From NCBI GenBank assembly GCA_963797475.1, contig CAWCPR010000001.1:558001-622000 (forward strand): a DNA stretch of 64,000 nucleotides, in the 5' to 3' direction. Shown here piece after piece: positions 8,309 through 17,931 of the stretch. Under the pieces are notes generated by a model, which saw nothing but the letters and a program-made list of their open reading frames with translations, was not told where the DNA came from and did not search any database. The position numbers were made by a program, and so were the translations under genes. The stretch comes from CAWCPR01 sp963797475. GTDB lineage: Bacteria; Chloroflexota; Anaerolineae; Anaerolineales; UBA4823. The first letter of the stretch is position 1. Every line of letters begins with the position of its first letter.

Positions 8309-10762
8309 ATGCAAATCTCAGACCTCATCCGCAAACTGAGCCTGACCGGTTTAAGACCCTCTTTGCGCGTATTGAACTACAGCCTGGCTCGCCAGGCCCT
8401 TGACCGCCGCTACCAGGGCCGGAAAATACCTGAGGCGCAGGTGGACCCCGGCGGCCTGCTGTCCAGCGAGCAGATCCCCAGCGGGCTGCGCTGTAAATTC
8501 GAGCGCCTCGATCTGGAAATCCTGTTCCTGGCCTCCGACCTGGCGCGCATCTCCTGGGAACCCGGCCCGCCTCCTCCGCCTTATGCCCTGGCTCGCCGCG
8601 ATTGGCCCGAAGTAGACCTCACTTATCCCAGGCAGACGCCTGGCGATGGAAAGGCCGTATCCGTGGGCAGCGAAGCGCTGCATATTTCCGTACAGGTGGA
8701 CGGCGGCCTGGAATATATGGATCCGCAGGGCCGGGTATTTCGCCGGGATCAATCCCCCCTGCGCCAGGGAGAAGCCTGGACCCACGCCAGCGATATGCCC
8801 GGAAGACACGCCGTTTTTGGCCTGGGCGAGCGCGCCGCCGGGCCCAATCTACGCGGCGGCGTTTACCGGATGTGGAACACTGACCCGCGCGGCGAATACG
8901 GCCCGGGCATGGACCCCTTATATGTGTGCATCCCGCTTTACCTGGTTTTGAGCGACCTGGGCGGCCACCTGATTTTCTACGAAAACAGCTTCCCGGCTGA
9001 GTTTTCCTTCGCCGAAGAACCGGGCCTTCACAGCCGGGCCCAATTTGAGGGCGGGATGCTGCGTTTCTATCTCATCCCCGGCCCGCCGCCGCAGGCGTTG
9101 CAGCGCTACAGCGAGCTGACCGGGCGCGCCCCACTGCCGCCGCGCTGGGCCCTGGGCTACCATCAAAGTCGCTGGGGATATCAAAACGAAGCGGATATCC
9201 GCCAGGTCGCAGCCGGCTTTCTGGAGCACGACCTGCCGCTCAGCGCCATTCACCTGGATATCGACTACATGGATGGCTACCGCGTCTTCACCATCGATCC
9301 GCAGCGCTTTTCAAACCTGGCGCAACTCGCTCAAGATCTGGAATCCCAGGGCGTGAAGCTGGTGACGATTTTGGACCCGGGCGTGAAACAAGATGAGCGC
9401 TATCCCGTCTACCTGGAAGGGCTACGAGAAAACGTCTTCTGCAAGACCCCCCAGGGCGGCCTGCAGCGCGGGGTTGTTTGGCCGGGGACGAGTGTTTTCC
9501 CGGATTTCAGCTTGCCGCAAGCGCGGCGCTGGTGGGGCAGTCGCTACCGCCGGTTGGTGGATCTGGGTGTGGCCGGTTTCTGGCACGATATGAACGAACC
9601 GACCTCCTTCACTGCCTGGGGCGACATGACCCTGCCGCTGGCGACGCGCCACGACCTGGATGGCCTGGGCGGCGACCATCGCCAGGCGCACAACCTGTAT
9701 GCGCTGTTGATGAACTGCTCCGGTTATGAGGGCCTGGCAGCCCTGCGGCCGAACCGCCGCCCCTGGATCCTCTCCCGCTCTGGCTGGGCCGGGTCACAGC
9801 GCTATGCCTGGAGTTGGACGGGCGATACGCAGACCACTTGGGACAGCCTGCGCATGACGATCGCTACCGTGATCAACCTGGGCCTTTCCGGGCAGCCCTA
9901 CAGCGGGCCGGATATCGGCGGATTTAGCGGCGTCCCGCAGGCTGAGCTATATTTGCGCTGGTTTCAGATGGCGGCTTTAATGCCCTTTTTCCGCACCCAT
10001 TCGGCGGCCGGCACAGCGCCACGCGAACCCTGGGTGTTTGGGGAACCCTTCACGTCCATCCTGCGCGCCTTCTCCCGCCTGCGCTGCCAGCTTTTGCCTT
10101 ACCTCTACTCCCTGGCGTGGGAAGCCAGCCGGACTGGCGCACCGTTGGTCAGGCCGCTGTTCTGGAACTATCCGGAATACGCTGCATTATGGGACTGCGC
10201 GGATGCCTTTTTGCTGGGCGACAACCTGCTGGTCGCCCCGGTTCTGCGGGAAGGCGCCGCCAGCCGAAAGCTGGCGCTGCCGCCCGGGGGTTGGTGCAGT
10301 TTCTGGGATCATAAATTTTTCGGCGGCCCGGGTGAGATCGAGCTGCCGGCCCCGTTGGAACGTATTCCCCTGCTGGTGAGAGCCGGCAGCCTGCTGCCCA
10401 TGGAGCAGGATGGGCGCCTGGTCTTGCATGTCTACGCCCCGCAGCCGGAAGGCTTGCCGCTTAACGGACTGGCGGACGGGGTGTTCGACCTTTACAGCGA
10501 CCCGGGCGACGGCCCTGCCAGTGGTGAAGGCCCCTGGCGGCTGGACCGCTTTACCTTGCAGGCCAGTCTTAACGAGCTGTCGCTGAACTGGCGCCTGGCA
10601 GATGGATCGCCAAACGGCGCTTACCCTTTCCCCTATCTCGGCGTCGAGCTGCGGCTGTACGGTTTTCCGGCGGGACGCTGCTGGCAGGATGGGCGCGAGA
10701 TGCCATGGCGCGGCGAAGCCCTGTTCAGCCCCTCTTTTGAAAGCCTGCGCTGGGCTCGTTGA
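8309..10762 (+). CDS. GH31 alpha-glucosidase
   Basis: The 817-residue protein is a glycoside hydrolase family 31 enzyme. The catalytic nucleophile is Asp427 in FWHDMNEP, and the probable acid/base is Asp506 in WTGDTQTTW. The (beta/alpha)8 barrel runs from about residue 270 (PPRWALGYHQSRWGY) to about 610, with an N-terminal beta-sandwich and C-terminal beta domains. There is no signal peptide, so it should act in the cytoplasm on imported or storage alpha-glucans. It follows the SerA-like gene by 24 bases. GH31 also includes xylosidases and transglucosidases; alpha-glucosidase is the most likely activity. Confidence 0.88.
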   Translation: MQISDLIRKLSLTGLRPSLRVLNYSLARQALDRRYQGRKIPEAQVDPGGLLSSEQIPSGLRCKFERLDLEILFLASDLARISWEPGPPPPPYALARRDWPEVDLTYPRQTPGDGKAVSVGSEALHISVQVDGGLEYMDPQGRVFRRDQSPLRQGEAWTHASDMPGRHAVFGLGERAAGPNLRGGVYRMWNTDPRGEYGPGMDPLYVCIPLYLVLSDLGGHLIFYENSFPAEFSFAEEPGLHSRAQFEGGMLRFYLIPGPPPQALQRYSELTGRAPLPPRWALGYHQSRWGYQNEADIRQVAAGFLEHDLPLSAIHLDIDYMDGYRVFTIDPQRFSNLAQLAQDLESQGVKLVTILDPGVKQDERYPVYLEGLRENVFCKTPQGGLQRGVVWPGTSVFPDFSLPQARRWWGSRYRRLVDLGVAGFWHDMNEPTSFTAWGDMTLPLATRHDLDGLGGDHRQAHNLYALLMNCSGYEGLAALRPNRRPWILSRSGWAGSQRYAWSWTGDTQTTWDSLRMTIATVINLGLSGQPYSGPDIGGFSGVPQAELYLRWFQMAALMPFFRTHSAAGTAPREPWVFGEPFTSILRAFSRLRCQLLPYLYSLAWEASRTGAPLVRPLFWNYPEYAALWDCADAFLLGDNLLVAPVLREGAASRKLALPPGGWCSFWDHKFFGGPGEIELPAPLERIPLLVRAGSLLPMEQDGRLVLHVYAPQPEGLPLNGLADGVFDLYSDPGDGPASGEGPWRLDRFTLQASLNELSLNWRLADGSPNGAYPFPYLGVELRLYGFPAGRCWQDGREMPWRGEALFSPSFESLRWAR

Positions 10763-10878
10763 AAGGTTAACAATGCGATTGCGACCGAATCCCGTTCCGG
10801 AAAGCCGGCTACCCGGCAAAAACTCAATTAAGGATAATCTACTACCCAACCTGAAATTTTAGAAACCAGGAGCAAGCA

Positions 10879-12552
10879 ATGGATTTCAACCGTTATTTTA
10901 GCAACGAAGATCTTGAAAAAATATTGCCCGCCTTCGCGCAGTCTCACCCAAATCTCATCACTATCCACAGCATCGGCGAGAGCTACGAGAAGCGCCCGAT
11001 CTGGATCGCCATCGTGACCAACCAGGAGACCGGCGCAGACCTGGATAAGCCGGCGGTGTGGGTGGACGCCAACATCCACGCCACTGAGATCGCCGGCACG
11101 ACTACCGCGCTGCGCATTATTGATTCCCTGCTGGAGGGTTACGGAACGGACGAGCGCATCACTCGCTTGCTCGATACCAGCGTTTTTTACGTCGTCCCGC
11201 GCCTCAACCCGGACGGGGCCGCCCTGGCAATGGCTGAACGGCCTCATTACATTCGTTCCGGTGTACGCCCATACCCCTGGCCCGAGAAAGAGGAAGGCCT
11301 GCACGAGGAAGATATGGATGGCGACGGGCGCATTCTGCAAATGCGCATCCCCGACCCGAACGGGGACTGGAAGATCAGCTCGCTGGACACTCGCATGATG
11401 GAAAAACGCGGACCAACCGAATCTGGCGGGAATTACTACCGTCTGATCCCTGAAGGCCGGCTGGAGGCGTTCGACGGTTTCCTGATCCAGATCGCACGGC
11501 CCCCGCAAGGCCTGGATTTTAATCGCAACTTCCCCTTCCAGTGGCGTCCCGAGGATGAACAAAAAGGGGCGGGGCCCTATCCAACTTCCGAGCCTGAGAT
11601 TAAAGCCCTGGTTGATTTCATCGTCAATCACCCGAATATCAACGTCGCTCTCACCTTGCACACTTTCAGCCGGGTGATCCTGCGCCCGTTCAGCACGAAA
11701 GCGGATGAGGAGATGGAAGCGGAGGATCTGTGGGTTTACAAAAAACTCGGCCAGATCGGAACCCGACTGACCGGTTACCGCGCCGTTTCCACCTTTCACG
11801 ATTTCAAATATCACCCCAAGGAAGTCACGACCGGCGCATTCGACGATTGGCTTTACGATCATTTTGGGATGTTCACTTTCACGGTCGAGCAGTGGGACCT
11901 GCCAACCGCGGCGGGCATCCAGGAGCGCAAATTCATCGAGTGGTACCGGGATCACCCACATGAAGAGGATTTGGAGATCTTAAAATGGGTGGACGAGAAC
12001 GCCGGGCAGAATGGTTATGTGGACTGGTACACATTCGAGCACCCCCAGTTAGGGACTGTCGAATTGGGCGGCTGGAACGAGATGTACACCTGGCGCAACC
12101 CACCGCCGGCCTGGATGGGAGCCGAATCCGCCAGCGTTGCGCCTTTCGCCCTGGCGATGGCCGACCTGCTGCCGCATCTCGCCGTTCACACCCTGCAAGT
12201 CACCCCGTTGGGCGATTCCAAATACCACATCAACCTGGTCGTCGAAAACAGCGGGTTTTTCCCCACCTTCACCAGCCAGCGCGGCAAGGCCCGCAAGGCA
12301 GTCCGCCCGGTGCGGGTTGAACTGGAACTACCCGAAAATGCCCGCCTGGTGAATGGCAAACGCAGGGTACAATTGGGTCACCTGGAAGGCCGCAGTAACA
12401 AGCTTGATCTGGCCGCCGTAGGCGGGGAAAGCCCAACCGATAACCGGGCGCGAGCGGAATGGGTGCTGCAAGCCAATAGCGGTTCGAACGTTGCGCTGAC
12501 CATCGCAAGCGAGCGGGCGGGAAAAATCGTGCGAACGGTCGTCCTTCCCTGA
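10879..12552 (+). CDS. M14 family zinc carboxypeptidase
   Basis: This 557-residue protein has the M14 carboxypeptidase signature: HATE (zinc ligands His67 and Glu70) in WVDANIHATEIAG, a third His in ALTLHTFSR, and a probable catalytic Glu in FTVEQWD. The peptidase domain fills roughly residues 1-390; the remaining part is beta-rich and resembles a transthyretin-like or Ig-like extension. No signal peptide is visible, so it may act in the cytoplasm on peptides. It is preceded by AGGAG and followed by an M24 aminopeptidase gene, suggesting a peptide-degradation pair. Confidence 0.85.
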   Translation: MDFNRYFSNEDLEKILPAFAQSHPNLITIHSIGESYEKRPIWIAIVTNQETGADLDKPAVWVDANIHATEIAGTTTALRIIDSLLEGYGTDERITRLLDTSVFYVVPRLNPDGAALAMAERPHYIRSGVRPYPWPEKEEGLHEEDMDGDGRILQMRIPDPNGDWKISSLDTRMMEKRGPTESGGNYYRLIPEGRLEAFDGFLIQIARPPQGLDFNRNFPFQWRPEDEQKGAGPYPTSEPEIKALVDFIVNHPNINVALTLHTFSRVILRPFSTKADEEMEAEDLWVYKKLGQIGTRLTGYRAVSTFHDFKYHPKEVTTGAFDDWLYDHFGMFTFTVEQWDLPTAAGIQERKFIEWYRDHPHEEDLEILKWVDENAGQNGYVDWYTFEHPQLGTVELGGWNEMYTWRNPPPAWMGAESASVAPFALAMADLLPHLAVHTLQVTPLGDSKYHINLVVENSGFFPTFTSQRGKARKAVRPVRVELELPENARLVNGKRRVQLGHLEGRSNKLDLAAVGGESPTDNRARAEWVLQANSGSNVALTIASERAGKIVRTVVLP

Positions 12553-12628
12553 GCGTTTCATTCAGCCCCATGCTGCACCAGGTCAGGTTTCGAATCTGAA
12601 GGGGTGTTTATCTGGACGGAGTTAAACC

Positions 12629-13812
12629 ATGGCTACCTTAATTCAAGAGAAGGTCGATCAGGCGATTGAAATCCTGCGCGAGAAAAAGATCGATGCCTGG
12701 CTCACTTTTGTGCGTGAAACGCCTGCTGCGGGGACCCGGTGCTGCCGCTCATTTACGGGCACGATCTGACCTGGCAAAGCGCCTTGATCCTGACCGGTTC
12801 GGGATCACGCTACGCCATCGTCGGCGACTTCGAGGCCGAGACGGCCCGCCGAACCGGGGCGTATGACACCGTGATCCCCTACCAGCACTCCATTCGCCGC
12901 TCGCTGCTGCACACTCTGGAACGCATCTACCCGGGCAAGATTGCCATCAACTACTCCACCAACGACGTGCACGCCGACGGGCTTACTTATGGGCTTTACC
13001 TGCTCTTGCTCGAGTACTTCGAGGATACGCCTTGGGAGCAGCGCCTGGTGTCGGCGGATGAGATCATCTGCGCGCTGCGCGGGCGCAAGACCCCTACAGA
13101 GATTACCCGCATCCGCGCTGCGGTTGAAACCACCGCCAAAATTTTCGAGCGCGTGTTTGAATTTGTCCAGCCAGGGATGAGCGAGAAACAAATCAGCGAA
13201 TTCATGCACCGCCTGCTGGAGGAATATGCCGTTCAGCCAGCCTGGGACCTGGACCACTGCCCGGCGGTAAACGCCGGCCCGCTGTCGCCGGTTGGACACA
13301 CTGCCCCCGGCGAGATCAGTCTGGAGCGCGGCCAAATCCTGCATTTTGATTTTGGCGTGAAGCAAGCCGAATTTTGTTCGGATATCCAGCGCGTGGCCTA
13401 CTACCTGGCGCCGGGAGAAAAGCAGCCGCCAGAGCCGGTGCAGCGCGGCTTCAATACCGTTGTGGAATCGATCCAAAAGGCGGTTGCGGCGATGAAACCC
13501 GGGATGCTGGGTAAAGAAGTCGACGCCATTGCCCGCGGGGTCGTCACGGGGGCCGGATACGAAGAATATAAATACGCCACAGGCCACCAACTGGGCCGCC
13601 TGGCGCATGACGGCGCCGGCTTGCTTGGGCCTGAATGGGAGCGCTATGGGAATACGCCCAACCTCGCGTTGGAAGCCGGGCATGTCTACACGGTTGAACC
13701 GGGCTTGATGGTCCCGGGTTATGGTTATATCGGCCTGGAAGAGGATGTGCTTGTCACCGAAAATGGGGCGGAATTCCTCGGCCCGCCGCAATTAGCGTTG
13801 ATTTTACGGTAG
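12629..13812 (+). CDS. M24 family metallopeptidase, frameshifted
   Basis: The gene encodes an Xaa-Pro-type M24 (pita-bread) peptidase split by one frameshift. The first frame starts at ATG 12629 (MATLIQEKVDQAIEIL...FVRETPAAG) and is preceded by GGAG. After the G-run at 12730-12733 the conserved sequence continues in another frame (DPVLPLIYGHDLTWQ...). Adding one G restores a 394-residue protein. The metal-binding residues are all in the second frame: FDFGVK...SDIQR (two Asp), the His of ATGHQLGR, and Glu residues in TVEPG and GLEEDV. A sequence error is more likely than decay because the rest is intact. Read as it stands, translation from GTG 12739 would give 357 residues. Confidence 0.82.
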
Positions 13813-13819
13813 CAGACCC

Positions 13820-15097
13820 ATGAAAACCACCATTCAATCCCTGAAGGGCACCCGAGATTTTTATCCCGAAGAGATGGCCTTGCGCACCTGGCTCTACGGC
13901 ACAGTGCGCAAGGTTTCGGAAGAATTCGGCTACCAGGAGTACGACGGTCCGTTTTTGGAGCCGCTCGAGCTTTACGCGGCCAAATCCGGGGAGGAGCTGG
14001 TCAAAGAACAATCTTTTGTCTTCTCCGACCGGGGCGGCGACCTGATCACCTTGCGCCCAGAATTGACGCCTTCGCTGGCGCGCATGGTAGCCCAGCGCCA
14101 ACGCCAGTTGAATTATCCGCTGCGCTGGTGGTCGTGGGGGCCATTCTGGCGTTACGAGCGCCCCCAAAAAGGCCGCTCGCGCGAGTTCTTCCAATGGAAT
14201 ATCGACCTGATTGGGGTTGACTCGCCGGAAGCCGACGCAGAAATGGCCGCCATTGGTGCGGCTTTCCTACGCCAGGCTGGGCTTTCCCCAGACGAAGTCA
14301 GCATCCTGGTGAACAACCGCGAGCTGATGGACGCTGAGTTCCAGGCGCTGGAAATCTCCGTCGATTTGCGACCGGAAGTGCTGCGCCTGATCGACCGCCG
14401 TGACAAGATGCCGGCCAAAGATTGGGAGGCTTACGCCCGGGAAATTGGATTATCTCCGGACCAATTGGAAGGCTTGAAGGCCATCTTAAGCAACCAGGAG
14501 TTATGGCGCAAATCCACAGCGCTCGAACGTTTCTTTACCGCGGTCGATGCGCTGGGCGCGAGCAAATACATCCGCTTTGCTCCAAACATCATCCGCGGGC
14601 TGCAGTATTACACCGGCACCGTTTTCGAAGCCTGGGAAAGGGAAGGCGAGTTCCGCTCCATCCTGGGCGGAGGCCGCTACGACAACCTGGTTGCGGACGT
14701 GGGCGGCGACCCGCTGCCAGCGGTGGGGTTTGCGATGGGCGACATGGTCGTTAGCCTGGTGCTTGAAAAATTCGGCTGCCTGCCGGCGGGAATCGGGGCT
14801 TCCCCTGCGCCGGTTCTGGTGACCGTTTTCGATGAGGAGTCGCTGCTGCCTTCCTTCGAGCTGGCGGCCCGTCTGCGCCAGGCTGGGCTGAAAGTCGCCG
14901 TTTACCCGGAGACCGCCAAGCTTGCCAGGCAGTTCAAATACGCTGACAAAATGGGGATGAAAGTGGCGGCGATCCTGGGTCCGGACGAACGCCTGCGCAG
15001 CCAGGTAGCCTTGAAGGACCTGCGTTCCGGCGAGCAGCAATCTGTCCCCCTTGGGGAGGCCGCAAAAACCATCCAACGCATGCTTGAAAGCGGCTGA
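13820..15097 (+). CDS. hisS: Histidyl-tRNA synthetase
   Basis: This 425-residue class II synthetase charges tRNA-His. Motif 1 lies near the N-terminus (SLKGTRDFYPEE), motif 2 is in the WWSWGPFWRYERPQKGRSREF region, the histidine-specific region includes RGLQYYTGTVFE, and motif 3 is GGGRYDNL. The C-terminal anticodon-binding domain (about 330-420) follows. HisZ paralogues lack the anticodon domain, so HisS is favoured. The gene starts 7 bases after the M24 gene and is followed by tRNA-His, an unusual pairing of enzyme and its own substrate. Confidence 0.93.
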   Translation: MKTTIQSLKGTRDFYPEEMALRTWLYGTVRKVSEEFGYQEYDGPFLEPLELYAAKSGEELVKEQSFVFSDRGGDLITLRPELTPSLARMVAQRQRQLNYPLRWWSWGPFWRYERPQKGRSREFFQWNIDLIGVDSPEADAEMAAIGAAFLRQAGLSPDEVSILVNNRELMDAEFQALEISVDLRPEVLRLIDRRDKMPAKDWEAYAREIGLSPDQLEGLKAILSNQELWRKSTALERFFTAVDALGASKYIRFAPNIIRGLQYYTGTVFEAWEREGEFRSILGGGRYDNLVADVGGDPLPAVGFAMGDMVVSLVLEKFGCLPAGIGASPAPVLVTVFDEESLLPSFELAARLRQAGLKVAVYPETAKLARQFKYADKMGMKVAAILGPDERLRSQVALKDLRSGEQQSVPLGEAAKTIQRMLESG

Positions 15098-15124
15098 CCT
15101 TCGTGATAAAATTCAGCACGTCGT

Positions 15125-15197
15125 GGTGCCAGTAGCTCAACGGCAGAGCACCGCACTGTGGATGCGGGGGTTGTGGGTTCGAAACCCATCTGGCACC
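15125..15197 (+). tRNA. tRNA-His (GTG)
   Basis: A complete cloverleaf is present. The acceptor stem has the extra G-1 (15125) pairing with C73 (15197), the identity element of tRNA-His. The D arm is GCTC...GAGC, the anticodon stem CCGCA/TGCGG encloses the loop CTGTGGA with anticodon GTG, and the T arm is GTGGG-TTCGAAA-CCCAT. CCA is not encoded. It lies 27 bases after hisS and is followed by a strong terminator. Confidence 0.96.
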
Positions 15198-15293
15198 CTG
15201 AAGCGCTGTTCATTCTTTCAAATGTGTCCCGGCCTTCAAGACCTTACCGGGGTGGGAAGCCGGGTCGTTTCGAAAGGACAGGCGGCGCTTGCT

Positions 15294-15332
15294 AACCGGT
15301 TCGTGATGTCGCGATCACCGAACCGGTTTTTT
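15294..15332 (+). terminator. Intrinsic terminator after tRNA-His
   Basis: A 14-bp stem (left arm AACCGGTTCGTGAT, right arm the complement with one bulged C) ends in a run of six T. It should end the M24-hisS-tRNA-His transcript. Confidence 0.85.
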
Positions 15333-15339
15333 CTTAAAT

Positions 15340-15411
15340 GGATTAATATCCATCAATGGATTAATATCCATCAATGCATCAATATCCATCCATGCATCAA
15401 TACCCATCCTC
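15340..15411. repeat. Four 18-bp tandem repeats
   Basis: Units start at 15340, 15358, 15376 and 15394. Units 1 and 2 are identical (GGATTAATATCCATCAAT), and units 3 and 4 diverge progressively. Each unit contains ATATCCATC or a variant of it. The fourth unit overlaps the last codons of the minus-strand membrane-protein gene. There are no spacers, so this is a minisatellite, not a CRISPR array. Confidence 0.9.
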
Positions 15412-17075
15412 GGGATTGATACACACTTTAGTAAAAGAAAAACTGATTTGAGTCGGGTGCGGACAATCGCTCATATCGGCGACCTCACGATAGCGGATCC
15501 CCCATTCATCGAAGCGCACCTGATTCATGGTAAAAACCGAGAAAGCTGCCGTCACAGGCTGCTGGATGCTTTTCTCGCGAATGATATATAACTGCTCTTT
15601 CACCATGAATGTATCATCTCTTTGGCCGGGGATGTAAACGCCGGCGATCAGGACCATGTTCAAGACCAGAACTGTGGTGGTCACCCAGGCCAGGGTGCGC
15701 GGGCCTCCGGCGGATCTGTCGCCAGCGCTATCCCTACCGGCAGGAGGGGCAAAAGCCAGGTCTGCGGGACGAAGCGGACCCACCAGCCAGCCGGATTGAT
15801 CAGGATGGAAAGCATGAACACCAAGAATAACCCCGTTCCTATAAACCTGCCTGGAAGCCGGGCGATCCAGATCCAAACCAACAGGGCCAATCCCAGAAGC
15901 AAGCCGCCGCTGAAGAACGGCCCAAGCTCCTCAATCCGAAGATCGGGTCGATCGTAATGGTCCAATTCGCCAGCTTGGATTGTAAAAGGGATTTTCAACT
16001 GGGTGGGCTCCAACAACAGTTGTGTTTTCGAGAATAAAGCGATTGCCAGCCTGACCGGGCCGCTCAAATCACGAATATTCAATGGGGTTTGGGAATAGAT
16101 CACCGGGTTTTCTTTAAGCGACATCCCCGTAATTGGATAGAAAGGATTTCCGTGTCGCTGCATGTTGGTAACGTAGGGGTTGTATCCGATAATGAAGACA
16201 GCGATAGGGATGCTGACGGCGAAAGAGACCAGGATGGATTTTGCCTGGGTTTTGAAAAATAAATACAACGCGATAGATCCCCCAATCAGCGCCGTAAGCG
16301 CCAGGCCGGTAGTTTTCAAGTTGACGATTAAGATGATGATCGCGCCGAGCAAGAACAATAAGAACCCTTCCCGGCGTTTTTCCGACAGGATTAGAGTCGC
16401 AATCATGGCAATAACCAGCGAAAATAACTGCCCGTCCACATAGTAACTGATTAATTGCAGGAAGCTGACCGGGTTCACGCCGGCCAAAAAAGCCAGGACG
16501 ATAGCCGCCTCCAGGCTGAACCCCGGGATTCCCAACAAAGCCGAGAGGCTGAGAAAGAAACCAGCTGCCAGCAGCAAAAAGTTGAAGAGCTTGCCATCCT
16601 CGAAATCGCCAGTGATTTTTACTAACGAAGCCGCCAGGATCCATGATCCTTTGGGGTAATCATTGACATACTGCTCCTGGAAATTGGTTTCGGATGAAAC
16701 CGGTTCGTCATAAATTGGGTTCCAGCCCTGCACCAGGTGCAGGATCCCGGCGGCGTGGTAGGCTTGCCCGTCAGCGCTGGTATCGTAGAGCCTGCGGCTG
16801 ACGAACCAGGCAGGGATCAATATGGCCAGGAGTAAAAGGAGCTGCAAACCGGCTGCAGCCCAACGGTAAGAATAAAAATACCTTCTTGCGCCCCACAGAA
16901 TAACGATCACAGCAGCCAGGGAACCGGCGTACAGGGGCAGCGCGGAAATAGAAGCCCCGAGCCAAAAACCCAGCGCTGCGGTCGCCAGGCTAACGAACAT
17001 TGAAAGGATGATGGCAGTCGCGGAAATGAGACTGAAATCGGCGATGGATGAACGAACGCTCTCGCGGTTTATCAT
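15397..17075 (-). CDS. Polytopic membrane protein (GT-C glycosyltransferase-like), frameshifted
   Basis: The start is ATG 17075 with AGGA upstream. The first frame gives 464 residues with roughly ten hydrophobic segments and then runs out of frame near 15701-15703. The conserved sequence continues in another frame (TLAWVTTTVLVLNMVLIAGVY...) to the stop at 15397. Adding one base in the GGG at 15701-15703 restores 559 residues. The layout (many membrane segments, loops with Asp/Glu pairs such as LYDTSADGQAYH early on, and a C-terminal soluble tail) resembles GT-C lipid-linked sugar transferases. I cannot name a family with certainty. The C-terminus overlaps an 18-bp repeat. Confidence 0.6.
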
Positions 17076-17125
17076 TTATTCCTGCCGACGTATTTTACCC
17101 CTGGTTCCCATGCTCTTTTATCCCT

Positions 17126-17150
17126 GGTTCCCGTGCTCTGCGTGGGAACC
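17126..17150. repeat. REP-like palindrome
   Basis: Arms GGTTCCCGTGC and GCGTGGGAACC enclose TCT. One of at least five similar palindromes on both sides of the transposase gene. A half copy begins at 17103. Confidence 0.8.
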
Positions 17151-17189
17151 CCTCCCTCGCCGGTCCCTCGGCTTTCGCAGCCCATCCCT

Positions 17190-17214
17190 GGTTCCCATGC
17201 TCCGCGTGGGAACC
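17190..17214. repeat. REP-like palindrome
   Basis: Arms GGTTCCCATGC and GCGTGGGAACC enclose TCC. Lies just downstream of the transposase stop codon; the adjoining 70 bases recur at 18152-18222. Confidence 0.8.
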
Positions 17215-17236
17215 CTCCCCCGCCGGTCCTCCGGCG

Positions 17237-17773
17237 CTACCACTCCCGGCACACCGGCAGCACTCCAGGCATACCCGCATAATCCCTGGCGCTCGAATAC
17301 CTCCAGTGCTCAGGCTTGTCTACATAGCCTCGCTTGACCGGATTTTGGTGGATGTATTCAACCTTTTGAACCATCATTTTTCGGTCTCGTAACTGCTCCG
17401 GATGAACGCCTTCCTGCCAGAACTGGTACGTTCGGTCGCTTTTGTGTTGCAGCTTGCCAGACGCCAGTTGTTCCAGGGCAAACTGAATATCGCGCTCCGA
17501 ATAAAAGTCAATGCTTTCCCGAGCCGTGTAGGATTTAAAATTGGCGATCTCCTTGCCCAGATCATCAGATGAGGCGACGAGATGGAGGTGGTTCTCCATG
17601 ATCACAAAGGCGTACAGGCGCAGGCGCTGGTTTTCGATGAGAAACCTGAGCGAACCGAGCAGGATCTGGACGATGTCCGGATTGCTGAACAGGGGCAGCC
17701 AATTCACCGTAGTGGCTGTAATGAAGTAAGGTGTGGGATCGTCTGGGAGGAAGCGGTACCGGCTGCGGGTCAT
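17237..17773 (-). CDS. REP-associated tyrosine transposase (IS200-like Y1)
   Basis: The product from ATG 17773 has 178 residues and belongs to the Y1/HUH (Transposase IS200-like) family, RAYT group. The metal-binding HxH motif is NHLHLV (His62, His64) and the catalytic Tyr is Tyr140 in VEYIHQNPVKRGYV, followed by the typical WRYSSARDY. Reading upstream to 17914 would translate REP sequence, so the inner start was chosen. Such proteins process REP palindromes as single-stranded DNA. Palindromes flank the gene on both sides, and the 5' end is duplicated in tandem. The gene is intact and may be active or domesticated. Confidence 0.9.
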   Translation of the reverse strand: MTRSRYRFLPDDPTPYFITATTVNWLPLFSNPDIVQILLGSLRFLIENQRLRLYAFVIMENHLHLVASSDDLGKEIANFKSYTARESIDFYSERDIQFALEQLASGKLQHKSDRTYQFWQEGVHPEQLRDRKMMVQKVEYIHQNPVKRGYVDKPEHWRYSSARDYAGMPGVLPVCREW

Positions 17774-17801
17774 AGGCAGTGGACGCGGAGCGTCCGGGGG
17801 C

Positions 17802-17827
17802 GGTTCCCACGCTGGAGCGTGGGAACC
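17802..17827. repeat. REP palindrome, copy 1
   Basis: A perfect 12-bp inverted repeat: GGTTCCCACGCT and its complement around a central GG, upstream of the transposase start. Confidence 0.88.
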
Positions 17828-17905
17828 AGGGTAAGTGTGGAATCGTTTGGGAGGAATTGGTAGCGGCTGCGGGTCATAGGCTATGGACGCGGAGCGTCTG
17901 GAGGC

Positions 17906-17931
17906 GGTTCCCACGCTGGAGCGTGGGAACC
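17906..17931. repeat. REP palindrome, copy 2
   Basis: Identical to the palindrome at 17802-17827 and exactly 104 bases away, as part of the tandem duplication. Confidence 0.88.

Noticed and set aside
13820..15097. HisZ regulatory paralogue
   Set aside because: It has an intact anticodon-binding domain and class II catalytic motifs.
15340..15411. Possible CRISPR array
   Set aside because: Units are contiguous 18-bp repeats with no spacers and no cas genes.
15051..15419. Forward frame with repeated WINIHQ units across the tRNA
   Set aside because: It reads through hisS, tRNA-His and the terminator, and its repeats come from the 18-bp minisatellite.
17774..17914. N-terminal extension of the transposase
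   Set aside because: It would translate REP palindromes and duplicated DNA; the family fold begins near MTRSRYRFLPDDPTPYFIT.
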